Notes: generated from the letters alone by a model not told the origin. Shown: positions 1-11,145, counted from the first letter of the stretch. The stretch is DNA of 64,000 bases from Angustibacter sp049994355 (GCF_049994355.1 NZ_CP188257.1:4402001-4466000), one strand, 5' to 3'. Program-made: numbers and translations.

Positions 1-794
1 CAGGTCGCCTCGAGCAGCGGCAGAATCTCGCGGTCACCGTTCGCGCGCAGGCCGCTGACGTCGGCGGCCACCTTCCCGGGGTCGGCGCCGTGCACGTCGG
101 TGAGCAGGTCGACCACCGAGGAGCAGCCCTCGGCGACCTGCATCCACAGCTGTGGCATCGGGGTGTCGCGGGCCGGGCCGAGCGCTTCGGCCGCCCGGGC
201 GAACTCACGGCGGGCACCGTCCTCGTCACCGACCTCGACCAGCGCCAGCGCCCACTCCACCCGGATGAGCACCGGGTTGACCGCCAGGGCGGCCCGCATG
301 ACCGGCGCCGGGTCACGACGGCCGGCCTCGGCGGCCAGGTCGTACAGCTCGTCGGTCAGCTCCCACAGCCGCAGGCTGTTGTAGGCCGCGCCGAGAATCG
401 TGTAGCCGGTGGCCCTGTCCTGGGACGGCAGCCCGTCGTCGTCCAGGATGACCATCGCGTTGGCGGCGTCCTCGAGCATCTGCCGGGTGTCACCGTGCGC
501 GTTCTTGAGCACGCCGCGCACGCCGAGCGCGCAGGCGACGATAGCGAGCTGCGAGGTGTGCCGCGCCTGGGCGAGCAGGTCCTCGACCCGGCCGTCGGTG
601 CGCCGGTCGGGACCGTGCACCAGGTCGTGCACGATCGCGACGAGCTGGAGCACCAGGTCGACGCGGTTCCAACCACGCTTGCGGGCCACGCGCTGGGCTG
701 AGACGACGTCGGCGAGGGCACCGGCGGGGTCCTCCGCCTGCACACCCTCGAGCAAGTCGTACGCGCGTCGGTACGCGCGCTGCTCGTCGTCCAC
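1..794 (-). CDS. Hypothetical helical-repeat protein (3' end beyond window)
   Basis: The frame is open from a GTG start to the window edge, about 264 codons with no stop. The start is supported by AGGGGAG a few bases upstream. The visible protein begins VDDEQRAYRRAYDLLEG and is mostly amphipathic helix, with TPR-like pairs rich in Ala, Leu and Asp around residues 1-240 (for example ILGAAYNSLRLWELTDELYD). There is no signal peptide or membrane segment. Similar helical N-termini can precede signalling domains such as GGDEF, but the C-terminus is not visible here, so no function is assigned. It lies downstream of clpC on the same strand, separated by a strong hairpin. Confidence 0.72.
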   Translation of the reverse strand, partial: MDDEQRAYRRAYDLLEGVQAEDPAGALADVVSAQRVARKRGWNRVDLVLQLVAIVHDLVHGPDRRTDGRVEDLLAQARHTSQLAIVACALGVRGVLKNAHGDTRQMLEDAANAMVILDDDGLPSQDRATGYTILGAAYNSLRLWELTDELYDLAAEAGRRDPAPVMRAALAVNPVLIRVEWALALVEVGDEDGARREFARAAEALGPARDTPMPQLWMQVAEGCSSVVDLLTDVHGADPGKVAADVSGLRANGDREILPLLEAT

Positions 795-906
795 CGATAC
801 TCCCCTGCTGCGTGCCGACCCTGGACCCTGTCTTGGTCTTCGGCAGGGGCGGCGCCCATCTTGAAGCGCCGGGCCGCCGACTCGCTGCCAACCTGCTGGG
901 TACGGC

Positions 907-942
907 GAAGCGGCGCGCCCCCCGGTGGGTGCGCGCCGCTTC
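907..942 (-). terminator. Hairpin terminator after clpC
   Basis: A perfect 12-bp inverted repeat, GAAGCGGCGCGC and GCGCGCCGCTTC, encloses a 12-base loop about 18 bp past the clpC stop. The stem is almost pure GC and has no clear U tract, as is common for actinobacterial terminators. It separates clpC from the next leftward gene. Confidence 0.75.
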
Positions 943-959
943 GAACGTGCGGTGCCGGG

Positions 960-3503
<2,544 letters not shown>

Positions 3504-3847
3504 CTGCATTCTCCTCGCGAGCGGTAGGCAGGAGCGGGGCTCTCCCCTCCCTCGCCACGTCGATGCTATCCCCGTGGTGGGACACCCGGCCGGATCGTCG
3601 CCCACATCGTGACCTCACGGACACCGGCGTAGACCAGTCCTTGCGTCTGATCGGCTCAACGTCGGGTAGGCCTGAGCGTGTTCCGCCGAGCACCTTGCGT
3701 TCGCCCTGCGCGGAATTGGGCCCGTGCTCCCGCGTTTGGGCGTGCGGTCGTCGGTGCGGGCGAGCACGGGGTGATCACCACAGGCTCCACCGCACTCATT
3801 GCCGCACCCACCCGCGCCGGGACCCTCGGCCCCGGCACACTGTGCCG
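3504..3847. promoter_or_regulatory. Divergent intergenic region upstream of clpC
   Basis: This 344-bp stretch separates clpC from the rightward small gene. I see no convincing gene in it. TTCGCCCTGCGCGGAA at 3700-3715 has the CGC-N5-GCG layout of ClgR operators, which control clp genes in actinobacteria, but it misses two of the conserved inner bases, so this is only a candidate. The right part (about 3750-3820) is rich in GGTGCGG and CCGCACC words that could form a stem. Confidence 0.35.
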
Positions 3848-4231
3848 ATGGACCGGATCCTTGTGCTGCTCGACGCGCGGGTGGCCGAGGCCGCTGAGGC
3901 GTGGCTGGCCGATCCGCGGGATGCCGGGGTCTACGCCCGGCTGGTCGCCGCGATCGGCGAGCGCCGGCGCCACCTGGACGCCGCCGCCAGCCCCGCGGAG
4001 CCGGAGGTCGACCTGCCCGCGGAGCCGAGCGACGTCCCAGGGCCGCCGAGCGACGTCCAAGGCCCGGCGTCCGACGTCCAAGGCCCGGCGTCCGACGTCC
4101 AGGGCCCGGCTGCCGACGTCCAGAGCGAGCTGGACGAGAGGGCAGCGGCCAGCATCCGTCCGGTCGGCGCCGCGCTCGCGGGCGACCCGAGGGAGGCCCT
4201 GGCTCGACTGCGCCGTGGCCAGGCCCCCTGA
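3848..4231 (+). CDS. Small hypothetical protein with 7-residue tandem repeats
   Basis: This 127-residue protein starts MDRILVLLDARVAEAAEAW. Its helical N-terminal 45 residues look like the conserved core. A linker follows made of repeated SDVQGPA units, four copies of a 21-bp DNA repeat. A helical C-terminus ends in REALARLRRGQAP. Third codon positions are strongly GC, as in neighbouring genes. There is no signal peptide or membrane segment. It ends 20 bp before the converging ku gene. I do not recognise the family. The repeat-derived linker suggests recent expansion by slippage. Confidence 0.6.
   Translation: MDRILVLLDARVAEAAEAWLADPRDAGVYARLVAAIGERRRHLDAAASPAEPEVDLPAEPSDVPGPPSDVQGPASDVQGPASDVQGPAADVQSELDERAAASIRPVGAALAGDPREALARLRRGQAP
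4031..4129 (+). repeat. 21-bp tandem repeat inside a coding region
   Basis: Four full units begin with GACGTCC at 4031, 4052, 4073 and 4094, with a partial fifth at 4115. Units two and three are identical. The period is a multiple of three, so the reading frame is kept and encodes SDVQGPA-like repeats. Confidence 0.9.
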
Positions 4232-4250
4232 ACTCACGTGACGAGGCAGG

Positions 4251-5240
4251 TCAGGCGCTGCGGGCCTTTCGGGAGGCGGGCTGCTCCTCGGCCTTGGCGG
4301 CGGTCTTCTTGGCGGTCGTCTTCTTGGCGGCGGTCTTCTTCGCAGCAGTCTTCTTGGTCGCCGTCGTGCTGGCCGTCTTGGACGCCGTCTTCTTGGCGGC
4401 GGCCTTCTTCGTGGTCTTGGCTGCAGGCTCGTCGGCCGCGGCCGCCGGCTCCGGCTTGCCCTTCGCTGCGTCGACCGACCGCTGCAGAGCGGCCATCAGG
4501 TCGAGGACCTGGCCGCTGTCGACCGACGACGTGCCGGGCTCGTCCGGCACCTTGGAGCTCTCGCCCTTGTCCAGCTTGCCCTCGACGATCGCGGCCACCG
4601 CGTCGCGGTACTCGTCGTCGAACTCGTCGGGGTCGTACTCGCCGGCCATCGACTCGATCAGTGAGGACGCCATCGCGAGCTCCTGCGGGCGCAGCTCCTC
4701 GGCGTCCCCGAGGGTGTCGAAGTCGGCGGCGCGGATCTCGTCCGGCCAGAGCATCGTCTGCAGCACGATCACGTCGTCCCGCACCCGAAGGACGGCCAGC
4801 GTCGAGCGCGCCCGGATCGCCACGTGTACCAGGGCCATCCGGTCCGACGCCTTCAGGGCCTCGCGCAGCAGTGCGTACGGCTTGACGCCGGACTTCTCCG
4901 GCTCGAGGTAGTAGGACTTGTCGAGCAACATGGGGTCGAGCTGGTCGGCCGGCACGAACCGCTCGACGTCGATCTCGCGGCTGCCGCTGACCGGCAGCTC
5001 GGCGAGGTCCTCGTCGGTGAGCACCACCAGGTCACCCTCGGGCGACTCGTAGCCCTTGGCGATCTCGTCGTAGGCGACCTCCTCGCCGCACACCTGGCAC
5101 ACGCGGCGGTAGCGGATTCGGCCGCCGTCCTTGCGGTGCACCTGGTGGAACGCGATGTCGTGGCTCGTCGTGGCGGTGTACATCTTCACGGGGACGTTCA
5201 CCAACCCGAACGAGACCGCGCCCTTCCACATCGCCCTCAT
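4251..5240 (-). CDS. ku: Non-homologous end joining protein Ku
   Basis: Bacterial Ku binds DNA double-strand ends as a homodimer and recruits the LigD-type ligase and polymerase. The 329-residue protein starts MRAMWKGAVSFGLVNVPVKM, the signature Ku N-terminus, after GAGAGGAG with 7-nt spacing. The Ku core covers about residues 1-255. The last 70 residues are a low-complexity tail of AAKKT repeats, the lysine-rich DNA-binding extension seen in many actinobacterial Ku proteins. It is divergent from the ligase gene with 65 bp between the starts, so the NHEJ genes probably share a control region. This tail is probably variable between strains. Confidence 0.95.
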   Translation of the reverse strand: MRAMWKGAVSFGLVNVPVKMYTATTSHDIAFHQVHRKDGGRIRYRRVCQVCGEEVAYDEIAKGYESPEGDLVVLTDEDLAELPVSGSREIDVERFVPADQLDPMLLDKSYYLEPEKSGVKPYALLREALKASDRMALVHVAIRARSTLAVLRVRDDVIVLQTMLWPDEIRAADFDTLGDAEELRPQELAMASSLIESMAGEYDPDEFDDEYRDAVAAIVEGKLDKGESSKVPDEPGTSSVDSGQVLDLMAALQRSVDAAKGKPEPAAAADEPAAKTTKKAAAKKTASKTASTTATKKTAAKKTAAKKTTAKKTAAKAEEQPASRKARSA

Positions 5241-5305
5241 GTGCCTGCTCCTCTCGGGGCCCGACAATGTCGTCCTGACAACGACGCTACAGGCAGGATG
5301 GTCCC

Positions 5306-6259
5306 ATGCGCCCCATGCTGGCCACCGCAGCGCCTACGGGCGCAACGCCGCCGAGCGGTGACGGCTGGGCGCACGAGGTCAAGTGGGACGGCATGCGAGT
5401 GCTCGCGGACATCGTCGACCGACGCCTGCGGCTGACTTCGCGCACCGAGTCCGACGTGACCGTCTCGTTCCCCGAACTGGCCGGGCTGGCGTCCGTCGTG
5501 GCCGACGGCATGCTGGACGGCGAGGTGGTGGCGTTCGCCGGCGGCAAGCCGGACTTCGGGGTGCTGGCCGAGCGCATGCACGTGCAGGACGCGCGCCGCG
5601 CGGCCGCTCTGGCCGAACGGTTACCGGTGACGTACGTCGTGTTCGACGTGCTGCGGCTGTACGGCGTGCCGCTGCTCGGGCGGGGCTTCGACGAACGCCG
5701 GCACACGCTGCAGCGGGTCGAGCTGGGCGACCCGGGGGCCGGGCCATGGCAGGTGCCCGCCGTCTTCGACGACGGTCCAACACTGCTGGAAGCCACCCGT
5801 GCCAACGGTCTGGAGGGCATCGTCAGCAAGCGACGCGCCTCGACCTACCAGCCGGGACGACGCAGTCGCGACTGGGTCAAGCGGGCGCACCGCAGCACCC
5901 AGACGTGCGTCGTGGGTGGCTGGCGGCCGCAGACCGGGACGACGTCCGTGGTGGGCGCGCTGCTGGTCGGCCTGCCGGACGGCGCGGGCCGGCTGTCCTA
6001 CCTCGGTCGGGTCGGGTCGGGGATCGGTCCGACCGCCTCCACCCGGCTGTCCGTGCTGCTGGACCCGCTGGCCAGCGACGAGTCCCCGTTCGCCGACGAC
6101 GTCCCGCCGGTCGACGCACGAGGCACGAACTGGGTGCGGCCGACGGTGTGCGTCGAGGTCGAGCACCTCGGTTACGGCAGCGGCGGGCGCCTGCGCCAGC
6201 CGGCCTGGCGCGGAGTGCGGTCCGACGTCCGGGTGGAGGATCTGGTCCGTGAGCCCTGA
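5306..6259 (+). CDS. ATP-dependent DNA ligase, LigD ligase-domain type
   Basis: This 317-residue ligase seals nicks and breaks during NHEJ. The adenylation site EVKWDGMR places the nucleotide-accepting lysine at residue 26. The nucleotidyltransferase domain covers about residues 1-190 and an OB-fold domain the rest, including VGGWRPQTG and EVEHLGYGSGGRLRQPAW. In many bacteria this is one domain of LigD; here it is a separate gene. The ATG is preceded by AGGATGG. It overlaps the polymerase gene by 11 bp, so the two are probably translationally coupled. The nuclease domain of full LigD is not present in the window. Confidence 0.93.
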   Translation: MRPMLATAAPTGATPPSGDGWAHEVKWDGMRVLADIVDRRLRLTSRTESDVTVSFPELAGLASVVADGMLDGEVVAFAGGKPDFGVLAERMHVQDARRAAALAERLPVTYVVFDVLRLYGVPLLGRGFDERRHTLQRVELGDPGAGPWQVPAVFDDGPTLLEATRANGLEGIVSKRRASTYQPGRRSRDWVKRAHRSTQTCVVGGWRPQTGTTSVVGALLVGLPDGAGRLSYLGRVGSGIGPTASTRLSVLLDPLASDESPFADDVPPVDARGTNWVRPTVCVEVEHLGYGSGGRLRQPAWRGVRSDVRVEDLVREP

Positions 6260-7172
6260 CGACGTGCACCAGGCGCAGGTCGAGATCGACGGCCGGCGGC
6301 TGCGGCTGAGCAACCTGGACAAGGTGCTGTACCCGCAGGCCGGGACCACCAAGGCCGACATCATCGACTACTACGCGCGGATCTCGGCGGTGATGCTGCC
6401 GCTGCTCGCGGACCGGCCGGTGAGCCGGTTCCGCTGGCCCAACGGGGTCGCTGCGCCGTCCTTCGTCGAGAAGGCGATGCCGATGGGATCACCGGACTGG
6501 GTCAGCCGGGTGACGCTCGACGTGCCGGGCTCGACGAAGAAGCGCGACCTGATCACCTATCCGGTGGTCGACGGGCTGCCGACGCTGGTCTGGCTGGCCA
6601 ACCTCGCCGCGCTGGAGCTGCACGTGCCGCAGTGGACGGTCGGCCCGCGCGGCGGGCGGCACGACCCGGACCGGCTCGTGGTCGACCTCGACCCCGGCGC
6701 ACCTGCCGGGCTGGCGGAGTGCGCCGAGGTCGCGCTGCTGGTCCGCGAGCGGCTCGCCGGCGACGGGCTCGAGTGCGTCCCGGTGACCAGCGGCAGCAAG
6801 GGGCTGCAGCTGTATGCGCCGCTGTCCGGCGAGCAGGACGCCGACGTGGTGCGCGAGTATGCCCGGCGACTCGCCGAGTCGCTGGCCGCCGAGCATCGTT
6901 CGCTGGTCGTGTCCTCGATGTCCAAGGCGCTGCGCCCGCGAAAGATCCTGTTGGACTGGAGCCAGAACCACCACGCCAAGACGACGATCTGCCCGTACTC
7001 ACTGCGCGGTCGCGACCAGCCCAACGCCGCCGCCCCGCGCACCTGGGACGAGATCGAGGACGGCGGGTCCCTGAAGCAGCTCAGCTACCAGCAGGTCCTC
7101 GACCGGATGGACGACCTCGCGCCGGTCACAGCCGCTCTCCTCGACCCCGGTCCCCGCGTCCCGACGTCCTGA
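6249..7172 (+). CDS. ligD: LigD-type NHEJ polymerase/primase
   Basis: This 307-residue protein belongs to the archaeo-eukaryotic primase family used in bacterial NHEJ for gap filling. The metal-binding motif DLDP lies at about residues 146-149 and the nucleotide-binding motif TSGSKGLQLY near residue 182. The N-terminus has the usual SNLDKVLYP and TKADIIDYY segments. The GTG start lies inside the end of the ligase gene; a second GTG five codons on is possible. Together with ku and the ligase it forms a complete core NHEJ set without a nuclease domain. Confidence 0.92.
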   Translation: MSPDDVHQAQVEIDGRRLRLSNLDKVLYPQAGTTKADIIDYYARISAVMLPLLADRPVSRFRWPNGVAAPSFVEKAMPMGSPDWVSRVTLDVPGSTKKRDLITYPVVDGLPTLVWLANLAALELHVPQWTVGPRGGRHDPDRLVVDLDPGAPAGLAECAEVALLVRERLAGDGLECVPVTSGSKGLQLYAPLSGEQDADVVREYARRLAESLAAEHRSLVVSSMSKALRPRKILLDWSQNHHAKTTICPYSLRGRDQPNAAAPRTWDEIEDGGSLKQLSYQQVLDRMDDLAPVTAALLDPGPRVPTS

Positions 7173-7221
7173 CTGCGGGTGCAGTGGGGCTGGCTCAGCG
7201 CTCGAATCGAACCCTGACTTA

Positions 7222-7257
7222 CGTACCTTGACGGTTACGTACCCACTTCGATACGTT
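7222..7257 (+). promoter_or_regulatory. Promoter and palindromic operator of the first ArsR gene
   Basis: The -35 box TTGACG (7228-7233) is flanked by CGTACC and GTTACG, an inverted repeat with one mismatch. The -10 box TACGTT lies 18 bp downstream at 7252-7257. The expected transcription start falls on or next to the ATG at 7264, so the mRNA is probably leaderless. The same CGTAAC-N6-GTTACG palindrome sits over the -35 box of the paralogous operon at 43096. Confidence 0.7.
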
Positions 7258-7263
7258 AACCGG

Positions 7264-7590
7264 ATGGAGGCAGCACTGCGGGCACTGGCGGACGAGAGCC
7301 GCCGCACGGTGCTAGAGGCTCTGGCTGACGGGGAAGCCACCGCGGGTGAGCTGGCGGCTCTGCTACCGATTGCCCGCCCGGGCGTGTCCCGGCACCTTCG
7401 CGTGCTGCGGGAGGCGGGTCTGGTCGAGGTCCGCCAGCAGGCGCAGCGGCGCATCTACAGCCTCCGCCCGCAGCCGCTCGCCGAGGTCGATGAGTGGCTG
7501 GGTCGATACCGGGCCTTGTGGGAGCAGCGGCTGGACGCCCTGCACACCGAGGTCGCCCGCGGAAAGCGCGAAAAGGGGAGCACCAGATGA
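7264..7590 (+). CDS. ArsR-family winged-helix repressor (copy 1)
   Basis: This 108-residue winged-helix protein starts MEAALRALADESRRTVLEAL. Its recognition region RPGVSRHLRVLREAGLVEV is that of the ArsR subgroup paired with SRPBCC proteins. It lacks the metal-binding ELCVCD motif, so it is unlikely to be a metal sensor. There is no Shine-Dalgarno sequence, in keeping with leaderless translation. The stop overlaps the next start as ATGA. The paired SRPBCC protein may bind or process the inducer. It is closely similar in sequence and arrangement to the ArsR at 43138. Confidence 0.9.
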   Translation: MEAALRALADESRRTVLEALADGEATAGELAALLPIARPGVSRHLRVLREAGLVEVRQQAQRRIYSLRPQPLAEVDEWLGRYRALWEQRLDALHTEVARGKREKGSTR

Positions 7591-8156
7591 CGAAGAGCAC
7601 GCAGGAGACGACCGACAACGCAGGTGGCCGGACGCGCGTCCTGGGCAGCCTTCGATCAGCCGATGGCGCGGGCGTCGTCCGCATCGAGGACCGCTACGAC
7701 ACCGACATCGACGACCTGTGGTCCGCCCTCACCGACCCGCTCCGTCTGGCCCGCTGGTACGGCGAGGTCGATGGGGACCTGCGCCGCGGCGGGCAGTTCA
7801 ACCTGTACCTCGAGTCCGCCGGTTTGCGCGCGGTCGGGCAGGTAGAGGTGTGCGAGCCCCCGCGGCGGCTGCTGGTGACGACCAGGGAGACCGACGAGTC
7901 CTGGCAGCAAGGTGCCGGCGTGCCGCCGTTCGAGCAGACCGTCGAGGCAACGCTGACCGCCGACGCGGGCCAGACCCTGCTGGTCATCGAGGTCCGCGGC
8001 ATGCCCGTGGACAAGATCGCCTTCTACGGGGCCGGGTGGCAGATCCACGCCGAGAATCTGGCCACCTACGTCGCTGGGCGTGAGCCCGGCAACACCGAGG
8101 CGCGGTGGGGTGAGCTCGTCCCTCTCTATCAGGAGCTGGAGACAGCCATCGGCTAG
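7587..8156 (+). CDS. SRPBCC (AHSA1-like) domain protein (copy 1)
   Basis: This 189-residue protein has the START-like fold of the Aha1 C-terminal family. Landmarks are IDDLWSALTDPLRLARWYGE, then GDLRRGGQF, then PRRLLVTT, with the C-terminal helix GAGWQIHAENLATYV. Proteins of this type bind hydrophobic ligands and are often encoded directly after an ArsR regulator. The ATG follows AAAAGGGGAG and overlaps the ArsR stop. Its 3' end overlaps the converging acetyltransferase gene by 4 bp. The ligand is unknown. Confidence 0.88.
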   Translation: MTKSTQETTDNAGGRTRVLGSLRSADGAGVVRIEDRYDTDIDDLWSALTDPLRLARWYGEVDGDLRRGGQFNLYLESAGLRAVGQVEVCEPPRRLLVTTRETDESWQQGAGVPPFEQTVEATLTADAGQTLLVIEVRGMPVDKIAFYGAGWQIHAENLATYVAGREPGNTEARWGELVPLYQELETAIG

Positions 8157-8926
8157 CTCCGGGTTCGATGTACGACCCACACGTTCGGCTCGACATACAC
8201 GGCGACACCGTGCTCGACGTCGCAGTGCACGGGCGCCAGGGCACGGGGCACGAAGACCGGGCCGGTCTCGTCGAAGGGCAGTCCCGTCCACTCGCGCCAC
8301 TCCTCGAGCGTGCCGGGGATGACCATCGAGCGCGGAGCCACACCGACGATCCGGCCGCCGGCTCGAACGTGCACCCGGAGCCAGGGATCGACCGGCAGGC
8401 CGTCCTCGCCCACCCGGAACGCGTACGTCGACATCGGCTCGTGGACGTCCGCCTTCCCGTTTGGACGGACCGGCGCGACCAGTTCGGCGAAGCCCCGCCG
8501 AGCGGCGTTGTCGCGCAGCGCGGCAAGCATCGGCCGAGAGACACCCCTGCCCTGGCGGTCGGGGCGGACGGCGATCTCCACGGCGGAGATCGCGTCGGGC
8601 TCTTGACCACGCAGGTCGGCCAGCAGCCCGTTGCGGACCACGAAGTCCCACCCGTTCTCTGGCAGGGCGTTGTCGCCGAGCACGAACGGGATGGAGTACG
8701 CACACGCGACGACCTCGCCGACGTCGTCCTGGCCGACAAGAACGAACTCTGAGAACCGCGCCTCGAGGTTGCCGTAGAACAGCCCACCGATCGGGTCATG
8801 GCGCATGAACTCCGGCCACGGGTTGGGCATCGCCCACATCGCCTCGACCAGGTCCGGCCGGTCAGCGAGAACCGAAATCGTCAGCGGCACATAGCCATCG
8901 TGCCTGGCGCCGACGCTGCGCGCCAC
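8153..8926 (-). CDS. GNAT-family N-acetyltransferase
   Basis: This protein of about 257 residues has the acetyl-CoA binding signature VEIAVRPDRQGRGVSRPML in its middle (Q/R-x-x-G-x-G/A type). The C-terminal half (GGRIVGVAPRSMVIPGTLEEW) appears specific to a larger subfamily. The start is uncertain: the GTG used here has a weak GGGG upstream, and a GTG 12 codons later (8890) would begin right at the conserved LTISVLADRPDL segment. The substrate is unknown. It converges with the ArsR-SRPBCC operon and is divergent from the sedolisin gene. Confidence 0.82.
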   Translation of the reverse strand: MARSVGARHDGYVPLTISVLADRPDLVEAMWAMPNPWPEFMRHDPIGGLFYGNLEARFSEFVLVGQDDVGEVVACAYSIPFVLGDNALPENGWDFVVRNGLLADLRGQEPDAISAVEIAVRPDRQGRGVSRPMLAALRDNAARRGFAELVAPVRPNGKADVHEPMSTYAFRVGEDGLPVDPWLRVHVRAGGRIVGVAPRSMVIPGTLEEWREWTGLPFDETGPVFVPRALAPVHCDVEHGVAVYVEPNVWVVHRTRS

Positions 8927-9094
8927 CGACCCCAGCAGAGCAACATGGTGGCTCCGCGTGCCCGCTCGATCACAGCACGCGACCGTTTCATACCTGTTCT
9001 ATGGATTGGTCCGAGAACCGTGACATCTGTCATGGCCCGGTACGGGCGGCGGAGAAATGCTCGCAGCATCCCGTCCACCACCGGAAGGACTTCA

Positions 9095-11119
9095 ATGAAT
9101 TCACGCCTTCCCATCAGGGTGACTGCCGCTACAGCGGCAGCCCTGGTGGCTCCAGCTCTCGTCGCGACGTCAGCGTTCGCGGCCACCACCTCGGCTGGCG
9201 AGTCCCGCCACGCCGTGGCCAACGCCCAGCCCGACCAGGTCAAGGGCGCCCACGCGGTCGGCACCCCGTCGTCCGCGCAGCAGGCCGAGGTGCGCGTGTT
9301 CCTCGCCGGCCGCAACAGCGCGACCCTCGCCAAGACGGTCGCGGCGATCGCCGACCCGCACAGCGCGAGCTACCAGCACTACCTCACTGCCGCCCAGGTG
9401 AAGGCGACCTACGCGCCGTCCGACGCCGCGGTGGCCCGCACCAAGAAGTTCCTGACCGGCTACGGCCTCACGGTGGACGAGGTCCCGACCAACAACGCCT
9501 ACGTGAGCGCGACCGGCTCGCTCGCGCAGCTGCAGAAGGCGTTCGGCACCACCCTGCACAACTACTCGGTGCAGGGCCACACCGTGCGGGCGGCCGCGTC
9601 CGCGCCGTCCGTGCCGGCCAGCCTGTCCGCTGACGTCATCGCCGTCTCCGGTCTGGCCAGCATCAGCCAGCTGATGTCCACCGACCACGTCGGCGGACCC
9701 ACGACCACGCACCGCAGCGCCAAGTCCGGCACGACCCAGGCTCCGCCGCCGGACGCCTTCGTCAACGCCACCCCCTGCTCCACGTACTACGGCCAGAAGA
9801 AGGCCACCACCGTTCCCACCGCGTACGGCAAGGTGCAGCCCTACGCTCCCTGCGGCTACGTCCCGGATCAGCTCGAGGGCGCCTACGGCCTGACGCGGTC
9901 GATCGCCAAGGGCTTCGACGGCCGCGGCGTCACGGTCGCGATCACCGACGCGTACGCCGCGCCGACGATCCTGTCCGACGCCAACACCTACGCCACGACC
10001 CACGGGCAGAACGCCTTCAAGGCCGGCCAGTTCAAGCAGGTCCCACCAGTCAAGCCGTACCGCTACGGCTACGACGACACCGTGAACGGCGACCTGTGTG
10101 GCGAGCAGGGCTGGTACGGCGAGGAGACGCTGGACGTCGAGGCCGTGCACGCCATGGCACCGGGCGCCAACGTCACCTACGTCCCGGGCCGCTCCTGCGA
10201 CAACGCCGACCTGCTGACCGCGGTGAACAAGGTCGTCTCGCGGCACCTCGCCGACATCGTGACCAACTCCTGGGGCGGCACCGACGAGTCCAACGGCTCC
10301 CCCGCGCTGGACACCGCGTACCAGCAGGTCTTCTACCAGGCCGCGCTCGAGGGCATCGGCGTGTACTTCTCCTCCGGTGACTCCGGCGACGGCGCCTCCG
10401 ACAACAACGGCGTGCCGACTGTGCAGTCCCCGGCGAACAGCTCGCTGGTCACCGCGGTCGGTGGCACCTCGCTGGCGGTCAGCAAGACCGACAGCCGCAC
10501 CTTCGAGACCGGCTGGAGCACCTCGAAGTCCACGCTGACCGCCGGCGCCTGGGCGCCGACGCCTCCCGGCAACTTCCTGTACGGCGGCGGTGGTGGCACC
10601 AGCCAGGTGTTCTCCCAGCCCGCGTACCAGCAGGGCGTCGTCCCGGCGTCCATCGCGAAGCGCTACAGCAGGCTCGGTGGGCGAGCGGTGCCGGACGTCT
10701 CGGCGCTGGGTGACCCGAACACCGGCATGCGGGTCGGCGAGACCCAGACGTTCCCGGACGGCACGGTCATGTACTCCGAGTACCGCATCGGCGGCACCTC
10801 GCTGGCCAGCCCGCTGTTCGCCGGGATGATGGCGATCGCCGACCAGGTCTCCGGCCGGCCGCACGGCTTCGCCAACTACGCGCTGTACGACCTGTACGGC
10901 ACGTCGGCCTACTACGACCCGAAGCACAAGGCCGACACCGCCGTCGTCCGGGTCGACTTCGTGAACGGGGTCGACGACTCGGACGGCCTGGCGACCTCCC
11001 TGCGCACGCTCGACGCGCGCAACGGGACGACGATCCGGACCACCGCCGGGTACGACGACATCACCGGAGTGGGCTCGCCGAACGGAGAGGCGTTCGTTGG
11101 CGGGCTCGGCGTCGGCTGA
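9095..11119 (+). CDS. Secreted S53-family serine-carboxyl peptidase (sedolisin/kumamolisin)
   Basis: This is a 674-residue preproprotease. A signal peptide covers about residues 1-29 and ends in SAFA. An N-terminal pro-kumamolisin activation domain follows to about residue 190. In the catalytic domain Glu343 and Asp347 (GEETLDVE), the oxyanion Asp in SSGDSGDG, and Ser569 in IGGTSLASP form the sedolisin catalytic set. A calcium site near the C-terminus is marked by DDITGVGSPNG. These enzymes are acid-active endopeptidases that mature by removing the prodomain. GGAAGGAC lies 4 nt before the ATG. A hairpin terminator follows. It appears monocistronic. Confidence 0.95.
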   Translation: MNSRLPIRVTAATAAALVAPALVATSAFAATTSAGESRHAVANAQPDQVKGAHAVGTPSSAQQAEVRVFLAGRNSATLAKTVAAIADPHSASYQHYLTAAQVKATYAPSDAAVARTKKFLTGYGLTVDEVPTNNAYVSATGSLAQLQKAFGTTLHNYSVQGHTVRAAASAPSVPASLSADVIAVSGLASISQLMSTDHVGGPTTTHRSAKSGTTQAPPPDAFVNATPCSTYYGQKKATTVPTAYGKVQPYAPCGYVPDQLEGAYGLTRSIAKGFDGRGVTVAITDAYAAPTILSDANTYATTHGQNAFKAGQFKQVPPVKPYRYGYDDTVNGDLCGEQGWYGEETLDVEAVHAMAPGANVTYVPGRSCDNADLLTAVNKVVSRHLADIVTNSWGGTDESNGSPALDTAYQQVFYQAALEGIGVYFSSGDSGDGASDNNGVPTVQSPANSSLVTAVGGTSLAVSKTDSRTFETGWSTSKSTLTAGAWAPTPPGNFLYGGGGGTSQVFSQPAYQQGVVPASIAKRYSRLGGRAVPDVSALGDPNTGMRVGETQTFPDGTVMYSEYRIGGTSLASPLFAGMMAIADQVSGRPHGFANYALYDLYGTSAYYDPKHKADTAVVRVDFVNGVDDSDGLATSLRTLDARNGTTIRTTAGYDDITGVGSPNGEAFVGGLGVG

Positions 11120-11145
11120 ATGACGGGATCCAGCTGACGCGCGAC

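Noticed and set aside
3700..3715. ClgR operator upstream of clpC
   Set aside because: The CGC-N5-GCG layout is right but two inner consensus bases are wrong and short GC motifs are common by chance here.
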